Of a stretch of DNA of 64,000 bases, positions 9,746 to 20,000 are shown piece after piece; positions within the stretch are counted from its first letter, which is position 1, and the number at the start of each line of letters is the position of its first letter. The notes under the pieces were generated by a model that was not told where the DNA came from, ran no database searches, and saw only the letters and a program-made list of their open reading frames with translations. The stretch spans positions 34,087 to 98,086 of the forward strand of contig JACRKC010000007.1 in assembly GCA_016235555.1 (NCBI GenBank). Reading direction: 5' to 3'. The position numbers and the translations under genes are program-made. Origin of the DNA: Verrucomicrobiota bacterium (lineage in GTDB: Bacteria; Verrucomicrobiota; Verrucomicrobiia; Opitutales; Opitutaceae).

Positions 9746-10569
9746 CTCGGACCTTGGCCGGGCGCGTTGCGCTCCCAGAACTGACGCTCGAAATGATCTT
9801 GGATGGCCGCCAGTTCTGGCCGACGAAAAATTCGCCGGCCATCCGCGCGAAGCGTGTAGCCGTCATTCGCGTGCAGGACGTGAATCGGCTGCCCGGCGTG
9901 GAAAGCGCGCAAGCCGGCCGTTTCGCACGTCGCCAGCGAGGTCTTGCCCCGGGCGTGCCAGACCCCCCCGCATACCGTCCGCACCTTCAACCGCTCCGAA
10001 TAAATAGCCGCCACGAACGCGTCGTTTTCCCAGAGATTCCCCTGGCCGCGCACCACCGCCGCACCGCGGGCATAGGATTCCAACAGGCACCCCCGCCGCT
10101 GCACCCAAAAACCCGAGCTGAAATAGGCATCGTCGCGACGAACCCCGAGCGACACACGATTGCACTCGTGCATGATTTCCCCGATCGACTGCACGTGGGC
10201 ATCGATCAGCACGTCATATCCGACAAGAAGCTCGTCCAACTCCGGCAATGGCTCGAGCAAGAGGGCATCCGCATCGATCCAAACCAGCGTGTGCCAGTCG
10301 CGGGGCCCGGCTTCCACGTATTCGCCGAGTCTCGATTTCCCCTCCCAGGCATGAGTCAACGCCTTCCCCGCGGCAGCCACCACCTGTAATCCCCGCACCG
10401 TGCGCAGCAGGGAAACCTGATCGGCATCCAAACCGTAGTCACAGATGACGAGAGGCCAGCCCGGTTGCGCCACCTGCCACGATGCGATCAGCATCGTGAG
10501 ATTGGCAAAGTGCGCGCCGTTTGCGCCGGTGGTGATGATTACCCCGGAGGACTGGTTCGGTTGGCTCAT
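9736..10569 (-). CDS. Putative glycosyltransferase (GT8-like nucleotide-sugar domain)
   Basis: The 277-aa protein starts with a Rossmann-like segment ([20 protein letters not shown]). It carries [12 protein letters not shown] near residue 95, which looks like the DxD metal site of GT-A enzymes such as GT8. Later HVLHAND may be a C-terminal metal or phosphate ligand. No membrane span is seen. It lies 63 bp after an FkbM methyltransferase gene on the same strand, so both probably act on the same glycan. The glycosyltransferase call rests on the DAD context only. Confidence 0.6.
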   Translation of the reverse strand: MSQPNQSSGVIITTGANGAHFANLTMLIASWQVAQPGWPLVICDYGLDADQVSLLRTVRGLQVVAAAGKALTHAWEGKSRLGEYVEAGPRDWHTLVWIDADALLLEPLPELDELLVGYDVLIDAHVQSIGEIMHECNRVSLGVRRDDAYFSSGFWVQRRGCLLESYARGAAVVRGQGNLWENDAFVAAIYSERLKVRTVCGGVWHARGKTSLATCETAGLRAFHAGQPIHVLHANDGYTLRADGRRIFRRPELAAIQDHFERQFWERNAPGQGPSQR

Positions 10570-10632
10570 GTCTCAGCCAGCAAGCGGAACGGGCCAAAGC
10601 CCTCAAGTCTATTACCGGCACCGGGCACTCAC

Positions 10633-11364
10633 TCACCGCGCGATGCGGTAGTAGTAGTCATCGCCGCCGCCAGGCAGCAGGTCCTTGCGGACATAGGCGA
10701 GTTGCCCGCGATGCGGCTTGGTGATCCGACCCCGCGCAAGCAGGTAGGCAGGTCCGAGCAACCGGTCGATCTCGATCCGGTCGCTCTCGGCATGGATCTC
10801 GAAATACATCACGCCGGGTGTAAACGCGGTAAGCAGATCACGGAGGATCGGCACCTCACAGCCCTCGGTATCGACCTTGATCAAATCCAACCGCGAGACG
10901 CCACGGCGCCGCAGCGCGGAGGAGGCGCGTTCGATGCGGACGGCTTCCGAATCACCGTCTTGCACCATGCCGCTCGCAAAGAGCGAATGCTGGGCACTTT
11001 GCTCGCGCCCATGAAATAGCTGCATTTCGCGGTCGTCATCACCCAAGCCGGCCGCGAAAGCCTCAATCGCAGGAAAGGGGGCGGTGTTGGCGCGGAGCAG
11101 GGAATAATTGTCCGCCGCCGGTTCGAAACAAAGAATTCGCGCCGAAGGATAGTGTCGGAGGAAATGCAACGCCGTTGCCCCGACATTGGCCCCCGCATCC
11201 ACAATCGTAAGCGGCGTGAACCCCGGAAGATCGAGAATCGGATATTCGCCACCAGCGAGCGCAGTGGCCGTGACCTCTCGAAGATTGATGGAATACCGGA
11301 CGGGATGGCTCTCACCATTGACCACAAAACTCAATGGTTCGTTCTCGTCGTGAGTGTCGGGCAT
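10633..11364 (-). CDS. FkbM family methyltransferase
   Basis: The 243-aa protein has the FkbM signature: SAM site IVDAGANVGATALHFLR (around 53-69), ILCFEPAADNYSLLRAN, and LDLIKVDTEGCEVPILRDLL. Enzymes of this family O-methylate sugars or lipids. It precedes the putative glycosyltransferase in a two-gene minus-strand unit, so sugar O-methylation of the exported polysaccharide is plausible. Confidence 0.88.
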   Translation of the reverse strand: MPDTHDENEPLSFVVNGESHPVRYSINLREVTATALAGGEYPILDLPGFTPLTIVDAGANVGATALHFLRHYPSARILCFEPAADNYSLLRANTAPFPAIEAFAAGLGDDDREMQLFHGREQSAQHSLFASGMVQDGDSEAVRIERASSALRRRGVSRLDLIKVDTEGCEVPILRDLLTAFTPGVMYFEIHAESDRIEIDRLLGPAYLLARGRITKPHRGQLAYVRKDLLPGGGDDYYYRIAR

Positions 11365-11510
11365 ATCGCAATCATGTTCCGCGCTGACCGGACAAACTCA
11401 ATCCCGTTCAGCCCGGTGCGAGTCCGGGTGGTCGCTCCGGACGCGAGCCCTTTGCCGGAGCCCTTGATTGCGCTTTACAGCCCGCCCAAAGGCGCCGTTA
11501 AGAGCGGGGC

Positions 11511-12353
11511 ATGATGCCTCCCGGCGAAATCCCTCCCGTCCTCGGCCCCTGGCATCTCATCGCAAGCCTGTGGCGGCATCGCGAGCTCACCTGGCAGTTC
11601 GTTTGGCGGGAGATTCATCTGCGCCATCGCGGCAGCCGGCTCGGCGTGATCTGGGCCTTGGTCAATCCGCTCTCCATGCTTGCGCTCTACTACTTCGTTT
11701 TCGGCGTGATCTACGACCAGAAGTTCGGCGTGCTGCGCGACGAATCACGACTGGATTTCGCCCTGGCCCTGTTTCTCGGGCTGAGTTTGTTCCACGTCAT
11801 CTCCGAGACCATCGGCTGGGCACCGGCCCTCATCGCCTCGAATCCCAACTTCGTGAAGAAGGTGGTGTTCCCGCTCGAGATCCTGCCGGTCGCGAAGATC
11901 GGCGACGCCGTCTTTCATTTCGGGGTCGGTCTCGTGCTGATCGTCGCCGGAAGCGCTTTCGGCACCACCGGGCTGGGCTGGGAGTGGTTGTGGCTCCCGG
12001 TGCTCGTGCTGCCCCTCATCCTGATGGCGATCGGCCTCGCATGGGCACTCGCCTCCATCGGGGTCTTCCTGCGCGACCTCACCCAAGTCACACCCTTCGT
12101 CACGACGGCCGTGTTGTTCGCCAGCGCGGTGTTCTACTCACCCGGGAAGATCCGCGCCACGCCGCTTGCTTGGGAGATTCTCAAGTTCAACCCGTTGCTT
12201 CAGATCATCGATATCTCCCGTCATGTGTTGCTGTGGCATGGCGAAATGCCGTGGGCACGGCTGGGCTACGTCTATGCCATCGCCGCCTGTGTGATGCTCG
12301 CCGGCGGGTTCTTCTTTGTCGCGCTGCGCCGCTCCTTCGCCGAGGTTATCTGA
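11511..12353 (+). CDS. ABC-2 polysaccharide export permease (Wzm-like)
   Basis: The 280-aa membrane protein starts with a cytoplasmic amphipathic segment (WRHRELTWQFVWREIHLRHR) and then the characteristic GSRLGVIWALVNPLSMLALYY, followed by about six hydrophobic helices. This is the Wzm/KpsM/TagG pattern for export of undecaprenyl-linked O-antigen or capsule chains. Unusually, its ATPase partner is encoded convergently with an 8-bp tail overlap rather than directly downstream on the same strand. Two ATGs (11511 and 11514) are possible starts. Confidence 0.9.
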   Translation: MMPPGEIPPVLGPWHLIASLWRHRELTWQFVWREIHLRHRGSRLGVIWALVNPLSMLALYYFVFGVIYDQKFGVLRDESRLDFALALFLGLSLFHVISETIGWAPALIASNPNFVKKVVFPLEILPVAKIGDAVFHFGVGLVLIVAGSAFGTTGLGWEWLWLPVLVLPLILMAIGLAWALASIGVFLRDLTQVTPFVTTAVLFASAVFYSPGKIRATPLAWEILKFNPLLQIIDISRHVLLWHGEMPWARLGYVYAIAACVMLAGGFFFVALRRSFAEVI

Positions 12354-13698
12354 CGCCTCCGGCCTGCGGTCGGGCGACTTGGATCTCGTAGGGCAGGCGA
12401 ACCAAGCCATGCACAACCTCCTGCTCCGGTGTGGTTGAAACATCGACCACCACCGCGTTCAGCACGCGATCCCATGTGGTGTCCGCGTCCGAACCCGCCC
12501 CGCAACCCAAGTCCAAGGTGTATTGTCCCGGCTGCAGTTCCAGCCGGAACCGGATGGTCACCAGACACGACTCTCCCGCCGGGATCCGGTCCACGAGCCG
12601 GCGCGCCACGCGCAATCCGGTGGCGAAGACCACCTGTCCATGGCGGTTGCGCAGCTCGCAACCCGCACCTACGCAGCGGGCCTCCTTGGTCGCCTGCACC
12701 AGCAGCACGGCGATCGCCCAGTCCCCCACTCGGAACGCGGAGGACGCGGTGCCATCCGCGTGCAACAGCCATGCCCGGCCGACGCGCACTCCGCCATCGC
12801 CCAAGCGCTCCTTTGCCCCCAGGTCGAGTTCCCGCGCACGCGGCAGCACCATCGCCGTGAGCGCCGCAAACTCGTCCGACGGAGCCGGGGCGTTGCCCGA
12901 GATCGCCGTCATGGCGGCGACATACTCACGGACACATTCCCCGGCCGGTCCCAGAAACCGCACCCGGCCCTGGTCCAGCCACATCGCCCGCTGGCACATG
13001 TTGAGGACGAAGGCCAGGTCGTGCGTGACCACAAGGAGCGTCACGCCCGCCTGGATCAATTCGTGGAGCCGCCGGCTGCACTTCTGCTGGAAGAGGATAT
13101 CGCCGACGCTCAGTGCCTCGTCGATGATGAGCACGTCGGGCTCCACTGAGATCGCGACCCCGAATGCCACCCGCATCAACATGCCGGTCGAATAGGTCTT
13201 CACCGGCTGTTCGATGAAAGCCCCGATGTCGGCGAAGCGGGCGATGTCATCGAACCTCCGGTCCATTTCACTGCGGGAGATGCCGAGGATCGCCCCGGCC
13301 AGATAGACGTTTTCCCGGCCGGTGAACTCGGGATTGAAACCGGAGCCGAGCTCAAGCAGGGCCGTCACCCGGCCGTGAACGCGGCACTCGCCCGTGCTCG
13401 CCCGGAGCGTGCCGGCAATGATCTGCAGCAGCGTGCTTTTTCCGGCGCCGTTGCGGCCGATCACGCCGAAGGCCTCGCCCCTTGCGACGCTGAAGCTCAC
13501 CTCCGCCAGCGCGGTCACACCGCCCTGCGTGCCATTCGCGCCCCCGCTGCCGCCAAGTCCGATTCCGCGCGCGAGCCATTGGTGCAGCCCCCGGTCGCTG
13601 CGATAAGATTTCCCGACCGCCGCCACGTCGATGGCCAGACCGGGTTGCGCCCGACGCGAATCGATTGACTCTGCCAATGCCGCCTTCTCCTTAGACAT
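12346..13698 (-). CDS. Polysaccharide export ATPase with glycan-binding domain (Wzt-like)
   Basis: The 450-aa protein has an ABC domain (about 20-270): Walker A GRNGAGKST (81-89), the Wzt-typical LLELGSGFNPEFTGRENVYL, a signature region KTYSTGMLMRVAFG (YSTGM in place of LSGGQ, normal for Wzt/TagH), and Walker B VLIIDEALSVGD. A C-terminal beta-rich extension of about 170 residues (RFRLELQPGQYTLDLGCG) corresponds to the Wzt carbohydrate-binding domain that recognises the terminal modification of the finished chain. The ATG giving MSKEK is chosen over an upstream start 12 codons earlier. With the convergent Wzm it should form one exporter. Confidence 0.9.
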   Translation of the reverse strand: MSKEKAALAESIDSRRAQPGLAIDVAAVGKSYRSDRGLHQWLARGIGLGGSGGANGTQGGVTALAEVSFSVARGEAFGVIGRNGAGKSTLLQIIAGTLRASTGECRVHGRVTALLELGSGFNPEFTGRENVYLAGAILGISRSEMDRRFDDIARFADIGAFIEQPVKTYSTGMLMRVAFGVAISVEPDVLIIDEALSVGDILFQQKCSRRLHELIQAGVTLLVVTHDLAFVLNMCQRAMWLDQGRVRFLGPAGECVREYVAAMTAISGNAPAPSDEFAALTAMVLPRARELDLGAKERLGDGGVRVGRAWLLHADGTASSAFRVGDWAIAVLLVQATKEARCVGAGCELRNRHGQVVFATGLRVARRLVDRIPAGESCLVTIRFRLELQPGQYTLDLGCGAGSDADTTWDRVLNAVVVDVSTTPEQEVVHGLVRLPYEIQVARPQAGGVR

Positions 13699-13751
13699 CG
13701 CCACCGTTACAGCCGCAAGCCCTGGCGGACCCAAGACTTTTCGCCCGGTTC

Positions 13752-15890
13752 ATGGGCCGTGGTCGCGAAAAAACTTTCAAGCAGCGCATCGATTCCTTGG
13801 ACTTCGCGGCACCTCCAATCGTGTCAGCCGAGCCTTATCGATCACCTTCCCCCGCCGGCGCCACGCCCGGCCGGCAGGCAGTCTGGTTTGCCGGCGGCCT
13901 GTTGGTGTTGATCGCGGTCATCGCTTACCGGAACAGCTTCTCCGGCCCGTTCGTTTACGACGACGTCCCAGCCATCGTCGAAAACCCGACCATCCGAAAA
14001 CTCTGGCCCCTCTGGGAGGTTTTGGCGCCCCCGAGCGACAGCGGGGTGACGGTCAACGGACGGCCGGTGGTGAATCTTTCGCTGGCCTTGAACTACGCGG
14101 CTGGAGGCACGGCCGTGCGGGGTTATCATGCCGTCAACCTCTGTATCCATGGTCTGGCCGGACTGGTCTTGTTTGGCTTGGTGCGCCGCACTCTGCTGTC
14201 GCGAGGGGTGCCGGCGTGGCTCCGGAATTCGGCGCTGCCGGTCGCGGCATCCTCAGCGGCCCTCTGGATGGCACATCCCCTGCAGACCGAGTCCGTAACC
14301 TACGTGATCCAACGGGCGGAGTCACTCGTGGGTCTTTTTTATCTGGCAACGCTCTATTTTTTTGTGCGCGGCGCGTCGTCCCCCGGACGGGCTGGCTGGC
14401 ACGTGGCTTGTGTCGCAGCCTGCCTGTCGGGAATGGGAAGCAAGGAAGTCATGGCGTCCGCGCCGGTGCTGGTGTTGCTGCTGGATCGGGCCTTTGTCAG
14501 CGGATCCTTTCTCCGCGCCTGGCGCGAGCACCGCTGCCTCTATGTTGCCCTGGGCTGCACCTGGCTGGTGCTGCTCATCTTGGTTCTCAATACCGGGAAC
14601 CGGGGTGGCACCGCCGGATTTGGGGCCGGTGGCATGGCATGGTGGGCTTACGCCTTCATGCAGTGCCGCGCGATCGTGCATTACCTGTGGCTGGCGATCT
14701 GGCCGAACGAACTGGTTTTCGATTACGGAATCGATGTCGAAACGAACTTCCTGGCAATCTGGCCCCAGTTCATCGCGATCACCGGGTTGGTGGGCGGCGT
14801 TTGCTACACGGCTGTGCGGCACCCGCGACTGGGGTTCCCCCTGATGTTCTTTCTCGCCGTGCTTGCCCCCAGTTCGAGTATCATTCCGATCGCGACCGAG
14901 ACGATGGCTGAACACCGGATGTATCTGCCGCTGGCGGCGGTCGCCGTCGTATTTTGCGTGACCCTGCGCACACTGACCGCACGACGGCCTCTGGCCCTGA
15001 CAGCCTTGATGGTGCTGGGGCTGGCCACGATGACGGCCCGGCGCAATCGGGACTATCAAGATGAACTCGTGCTGTGGACCGACACCGCCAGGAAGGCCCC
15101 CGGCAACTCGCGCGCGCATAACAACGTCGGGGAGATCCTGTTTCGTCGCGACCGGCCCGCGGAGGCGGTGGCATGCTTCCAGGAGGCAATCCGGCTGCTG
15201 CCCAATTACGTCGATGCCATCAACAATCTTGGAAATGTGCTCACGCAAACCGGGAGAGCGGCGGAAGCTTTGCCGCTGTTCGAACGCGCCTTGAAGCTTA
15301 AACCGAATTACGCGGAGACCCTGACAAATTATGGCAATGCACTTTTTGAGCTGGGGGACGAAAACCAAGCGGCAGCGCTTTTTGAACAGGCGATCAAACT
15401 GAAGCCAGGCTTCGCCTCCCCGAAGAACAACCTGGGCGTGATTCTGGCCAAGCGTGGCCGCGCGGCCGAGGCCATCGTGCTCTACCAGGACGCCCTGCGA
15501 CTGAAGCCCGACTACGCAGATGCCCACTACAATTTTGGCAACGCCCTCGCCGAATCCGGGAAAACGGAAGCCGCGATTCAGCATTTCAAGGAAGCCTTGC
15601 GACTCAAACCCAAGTATCCCGAGGTGTTGAACAACCTTGGCAAGGCGGTCTACCTCCTGGACCGCTTCCCTGAGGCCATCGCTCATTACGAAACGGCCCT
15701 CGCCCAGCGCCCGGACTTCGCCGATGCGCACAACAACTATGCCGCGGCCCTGTATCGCGTGGGCCGGGTGGACGATGCCGTCAAGCACCTCAAACGTGCA
15801 ATCGAACTCCGCCCGGACTACACGGACGCCAAGAGCAACCTGGCATGGATTCTGGCTCAACCGAAGACACCGACGCCACCTGATAGATGA
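13752..15890 (+). CDS. TMTC-like membrane protein with C-terminal TPR array
   Basis: The 712-aa protein has two halves. Residues about 35-440 contain roughly ten hydrophobic helices; the first loop has FVYDDVPAIVENPTIRKL, reminiscent of the acidic loop of GT-C glycosyltransferases such as TMTC and PMT proteins. Residues from about 455 are seven and a half 34-residue TPR repeats (for example YADAHYNFGNALAESGKTEA). In characterised TMTC proteins the membrane half transfers a lipid-linked mannose and the TPRs bind the acceptor protein; a bacterial role in protein O-glycosylation or glycan assembly is an inference. It is divergent from the Wzt gene, with about 50 bp between starts. Confidence 0.72.
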   Translation: MGRGREKTFKQRIDSLDFAAPPIVSAEPYRSPSPAGATPGRQAVWFAGGLLVLIAVIAYRNSFSGPFVYDDVPAIVENPTIRKLWPLWEVLAPPSDSGVTVNGRPVVNLSLALNYAAGGTAVRGYHAVNLCIHGLAGLVLFGLVRRTLLSRGVPAWLRNSALPVAASSAALWMAHPLQTESVTYVIQRAESLVGLFYLATLYFFVRGASSPGRAGWHVACVAACLSGMGSKEVMASAPVLVLLLDRAFVSGSFLRAWREHRCLYVALGCTWLVLLILVLNTGNRGGTAGFGAGGMAWWAYAFMQCRAIVHYLWLAIWPNELVFDYGIDVETNFLAIWPQFIAITGLVGGVCYTAVRHPRLGFPLMFFLAVLAPSSSIIPIATETMAEHRMYLPLAAVAVVFCVTLRTLTARRPLALTALMVLGLATMTARRNRDYQDELVLWTDTARKAPGNSRAHNNVGEILFRRDRPAEAVACFQEAIRLLPNYVDAINNLGNVLTQTGRAAEALPLFERALKLKPNYAETLTNYGNALFELGDENQAAALFEQAIKLKPGFASPKNNLGVILAKRGRAAEAIVLYQDALRLKPDYADAHYNFGNALAESGKTEAAIQHFKEALRLKPKYPEVLNNLGKAVYLLDRFPEAIAHYETALAQRPDFADAHNNYAAALYRVGRVDDAVKHLKRAIELRPDYTDAKSNLAWILAQPKTPTPPDR

Positions 15891-16095
15891 GCGAGTTCCG
15901 TCAGCGTAAGCGTAATATCAACGTCTCGTAGCTTTCAGGCCTTCCGCTGTGGCCCCCGCCCAGCCAGGCAGGCAGACCGGCCACCGGCCGGGCCTGTAGT
16001 CCAATAGCAAGGTGCCGCTGGCGTAACGGCTTCCTCATACCAAGCCTCCATCAATATCGGACTAATGGTGCGGAAGTTGCCTGGAACGACAGCCG

Positions 16096-16717
16096 ATGAG
16101 ACCCAAAATCCAATTGATCGATGGAACCGGGCGCGCCGCGGTCAAGGCGGCCCTGGCCGAGACGACCGCGCCAGCGGTGCGGCTGGCCTTTCGAGGTCAG
16201 CACACCCTGGCGGAGATCAGCGGAGACGCTCGACTGTGCGCGCTCCAGCGTGGCGGAGTATATCCGGCGCTTTCGCCAGCACGGCGTCGCGGGCCTGCGG
16301 TTCAAGGCGCGTGGCGGCGCCCGCGCCAAGCGCACCAAGGTAGACGCCGCCACCAGCGTCGAACTGCTCGCCGGTTTGCGCCAAGGCCGCTGGAAGCGCG
16401 CCAAGGAAATCCGCCACTGGCTGGCGGAAAAGCGCGGCACGCGCTTGGCCTCGCGGGCGTCTACACCTGGCTGCGCCGCCGCGGCGCCAAACCGAAGGTG
16501 CCGCACAAGAGCCACGGCAAACAAGATCCCGCCAAGGCCGCCGCGTTCAAAAACCCAGCTCGCCGCCGAACTCGGCGCGCTGGGCCTGCCGCCCACTGCG
16601 AAGGTGCGGCTGTGGGTGGCCGACGAACATCGCTACGGACTGATCGGGGTCATCCGCAAGGTGTGGCGCCTGCGCAGGGTCAAGCCGACCGCACCTGGCA
16701 CGCCAAATACCAGTTGA
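16096..16717 (+). pseudogene. Frameshifted, truncated IS630-family-like transposase
   Basis: Protein similarity alternates between two reading frames. One frame encodes AFRGQHTLAEISGDAR; the second continues with SSVAEYIRRFRQHGVAGLRF (a helix-turn-helix recognition region), then KEIRHWLAEKRGTRLA; the first resumes with GVYTWLRRRGAKPKVPHKSH; the second ends with VRLWVADEHRYGLIGVIRK. The order (HTH, winged helix, then the first acidic residue of the DDE domain at WVADE) matches IS630/Tc1-type transposases. The rest of the catalytic domain is missing. At least three frameshifts make it non-functional. No intact terminal repeats are recognisable. Confidence 0.75.
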
Positions 16718-16778
16718 ACGCTCAGAGTTGGGCTAGTGCGACGACCCAAAGAGAACCGCGACGTGGTGCAGCTTGGTC

Positions 16779-16810
16779 GTTGCGAGCGCCAGCGAGTGGG
16801 TGCTCGCAAC
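16779..16810. repeat. REP-like hairpin sharing its core with the element at 47077
   Basis: GTTGCGAGC (16779-16787) pairs with GCTCGCAAC (16802-16810). The core TGCGAGCGCCAGCGAGTGG is identical to one arm of the palindrome at 47077-47138. It lies in the 372-base stretch between the transposase remnant and the TpsA terminator; nothing else was found in that stretch. Confidence 0.7.
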
Positions 16811-17029
16811 TCTTGCTGCGTGCACGACTGCCCCGGTTGCTCAGCGTCGGCCTATATAGCGGTTCTCACCAGCTTTTAGACTTAGAGGTTGGGCTGGCCT
16901 GCCAGCGGGCGGGCTACAAAGGAAAATCTGAAAACTACGAGGCGTTGGCATTGCGCTGTTTGCATCATCCATCACCGGAAGCTGAATCCGGAGCGACGCC
17001 TGCAATCCACCACGCAAGAGGACTGTGCG

Positions 17030-17061
17030 AAAAAAGGGGCGACCAGAATTCTGGTCGCCCC
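17030..17061 (-). terminator. Rho-independent terminator of the TpsA gene
   Basis: A perfect 13-bp inverted repeat (GGGGCGACCAGAA then TTCTGGTCGCCCC, 17036-17061) is followed, reading the minus strand, by six T residues (17035-17030). It lies about 29 bases past the TpsA stop codon. It is the clearest intrinsic terminator in the window. Confidence 0.9.
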
Positions 17062-17089
17062 TTTGCGGCGTAATGTTAATCAACAACTA

Positions 17090-20000
17090 TCAGGGTCCAG
17101 GAGCCTTGTAGCTGCTAGCCCCCAAATTGGTCGGAGCAATGCCATTCAGGTTACCGATCAGGCTCAGCGTGCTGAGGTCGACCGCACCGAGGGCGCGGAA
17201 GGTCAGCCCATTGGCCACAAAGATCGGGTTCGTGATGGTGATCCCGCCGCCGGCACTCACCGTCAGGCTCGGAGCCGTGGTGCCAGCAAAGGTGCTGGTG
17301 CCAAGGCCCGAAGTGCTGAAGTTTTGCAGAGTCGATAGGCTGACTTGACCGCTGGCAACGGAACCGGCGTTCAGGTTCATATCCTGATTCTCAGCGATGC
17401 TGACGTTGCCGCCACGGAATTGAATCGCACCGAAGGAATTGCCGGAGCCGACGATCTGAATCGAGCCCGTGCCGACATCGAAGAGCACGTTGCCACCGAC
17501 CGTGATGCCACCACTGATATCCTTCAACGTGCCATTGGCAGTGTTGCGGATCGTCAGCGTGCCGGTGATCTTCGTGTCACTCGCGAGAACCGTGTTGGCG
17601 TTGCTATCCTGTAGGGTGACGTTGCCTTGACCAGTATTGCCACTAGTAACGATCTTAAGAGCAGAACCGCCGAAGTTATTGCCCGAATTGAGGGTAATAC
17701 CCGCAGGGCCCGCGCTGAGTGTCGCGGTCTTGCCGGCACCGACCGTAACACCTGTGTTGCCGGTCTGAATGATTCCGCCCGTCTCTGACGTAACGGTCAG
17801 CGCGCCCGCCGTGCCGGTATTGACGCCAGCAAGGTTGAGCGTGCCGCCTTCAGTAACCGCGATGTCCGCGCCGGTCAGCGTGGTGTTGTCCGACTTCAGG
17901 GACAGAGCGCCGAAGTTATTACCAGTTTGGTCAAGGGTGATCTTACCAGCATTGGTCTGGAAGCTCGATGCGCCATAGACGAAGATCGTGCTACCCGAAC
18001 GCTCGGTGATCGTGCCGCCAGCGAGAGCCTTGGCGTCAGCGGTGAAGGCGCCACCGGTGACGGTCACACCATTGAGCGTGATGTTCGCACCAGCAACGTT
18101 ACCGTTGATGATCGAGGAGTCGGTCGTCGCGCGGATCGTCGCCGGAGCGATGATCGCGTTGGCTCCCGTGCCGGTGTTGTCGAGGACCACGCCCGAACCG
18201 GTGGCGGCGGTGAAGCTGGCCGAATTGGCACCCGTGCCCGCGGTGAACGGAACACTGATGACGCCGGTGGTTGCGGTCTGCTTGATGCCACCCGAGGTCG
18301 AGACCACGGTGAGATTGCCTGCGAGCGGGCCGCCGGTGGCCGTGTTCACATTCTTTTGATTGACATTCACCACATTCAGATTGGCGGTGCCAGCTTCAGT
18401 GTAGGTGATATCAACGTTGCTACCGACTCCCGAAGCACCGGTGCCGGCATTTCCGACGCCAGTGGCACCGGAGGTCAGGCTGACAGGACCGATTGAGTGA
18501 CCAGACTTCGTGATCGAGATACTGGTATCTGACACAAACGCAGCCGGGCCAACGATCGAGATATTGGGAGCAATATCAGTGATGGTGCCGGTCGAGCCCG
18601 TAGCATTGAACGTGCTCACACCCGTGCTCGTGAGAGCGATGCCGGAGCCGAGTGAGATCGTGCCCGCCGCATTCACCGTGACTGTGCCAGCGCCACTGTT
18701 GGTGGCGTTGGCGATGGTGATGCTGTTGGGGTCGGTGATCGTCACGTTGCCCGTGGCATTGAATCCGACCGTGCTGTAGTCGCCACCAGAACCGGCGGCG
18801 GCCGTAAGGTTAATCGCCTTGCCCGTCACGTTAGCACTGAGATCGGCCTTGCCGACCACAGTCGTTGAACCAGCGACCAGATTGGTGGTCGCGGGTGTCG
18901 GATTGACGACGGTTACGTTCTTGGCGTTCTGAATCACGATGTTACCCGTGATGTTGTTACCGGTGTTGCTGAGAGTAACATCGCCGGGCGTGAACAGCGA
19001 ATTGGCATACAGGTTGAGCGCGCCACCGATGGTGAGCACCCCACTGTTGACAATATTCCCGCGGGTGCTGTTGGCCGTGACAGTGCCTGTCGTGGTGATG
19101 GCACCGAGGTTCAGCGTGAGCGACTCGATCAGGTTTACATTACCACCGTTCGTCGTCGCACTGATCGCGCCAAAGCTGTAGTTAGCCGCAGCTCCGAGGC
19201 TGTTAGTGCCGAGGTTGGCATTCGCACCACCGGTGTTCAGCTGCACATTGCCGCTGACGAGGATGCTGTTGGCCACCGTGCTGATTTCGCTATACGCACG
19301 GCTGTTGAGGGTCGCAGTGCCGGCCGGGCCTTGGGACGCCAGAGTAAGACTGTTGCCGAAGACCAACGAATCCGTCGCCGTCGTTCCGAGGGTAATCCCA
19401 CCCGAGTGAAGCGGAGTAATCGAGGTGATCACACCGTTAAGAACCGCTGCAGTCGCAGTGGCACCGTTCGTGAGGGTAATCACCGGAGCTGCACTGAAAT
19501 AGCCACCCGTCGCGGCGGTAGCACCGGACGTATTGACCGTAATGCTCGTGAGCGCACCAGCGGCGTTTGTATTTCCGGTCGCATTTGCCGCCGTCGTTAC
19601 CGTGGCGGGCGCCGCAAAGGTGATGGCCGGAGCGGTCGTCGCGTAGTATCCAGAGCCGGGCTCGGTGATCGTTACGCTGGTGATGCGACCACTGGCGTCG
19701 GTGTTGGCGACGCCGAGCGCCGTCGTGAGGGCGGGAGCTGCCGGGACCGCAACGGTCGGAACCGCGGCATAGCCGGTGCCCATATTCGTGATCCGGATGC
19801 TGCCGACCCGGCCAACCGAATTGATATTCGCAACCGCAGCGAAACCTGTGCCCGTGTCGCCAGGGGCGTTCGTGACGGTGAGCGCGACTTGAGTATTCGG
19901 CGTGTAACCGTTACCGGCGGTGGTGATCGGAACCGAGTTAACGGACGTGCCGGAGAGCGTGGCGGTGCCGAGGACGGCATCGACCTTCGTCGGAGCCGGA

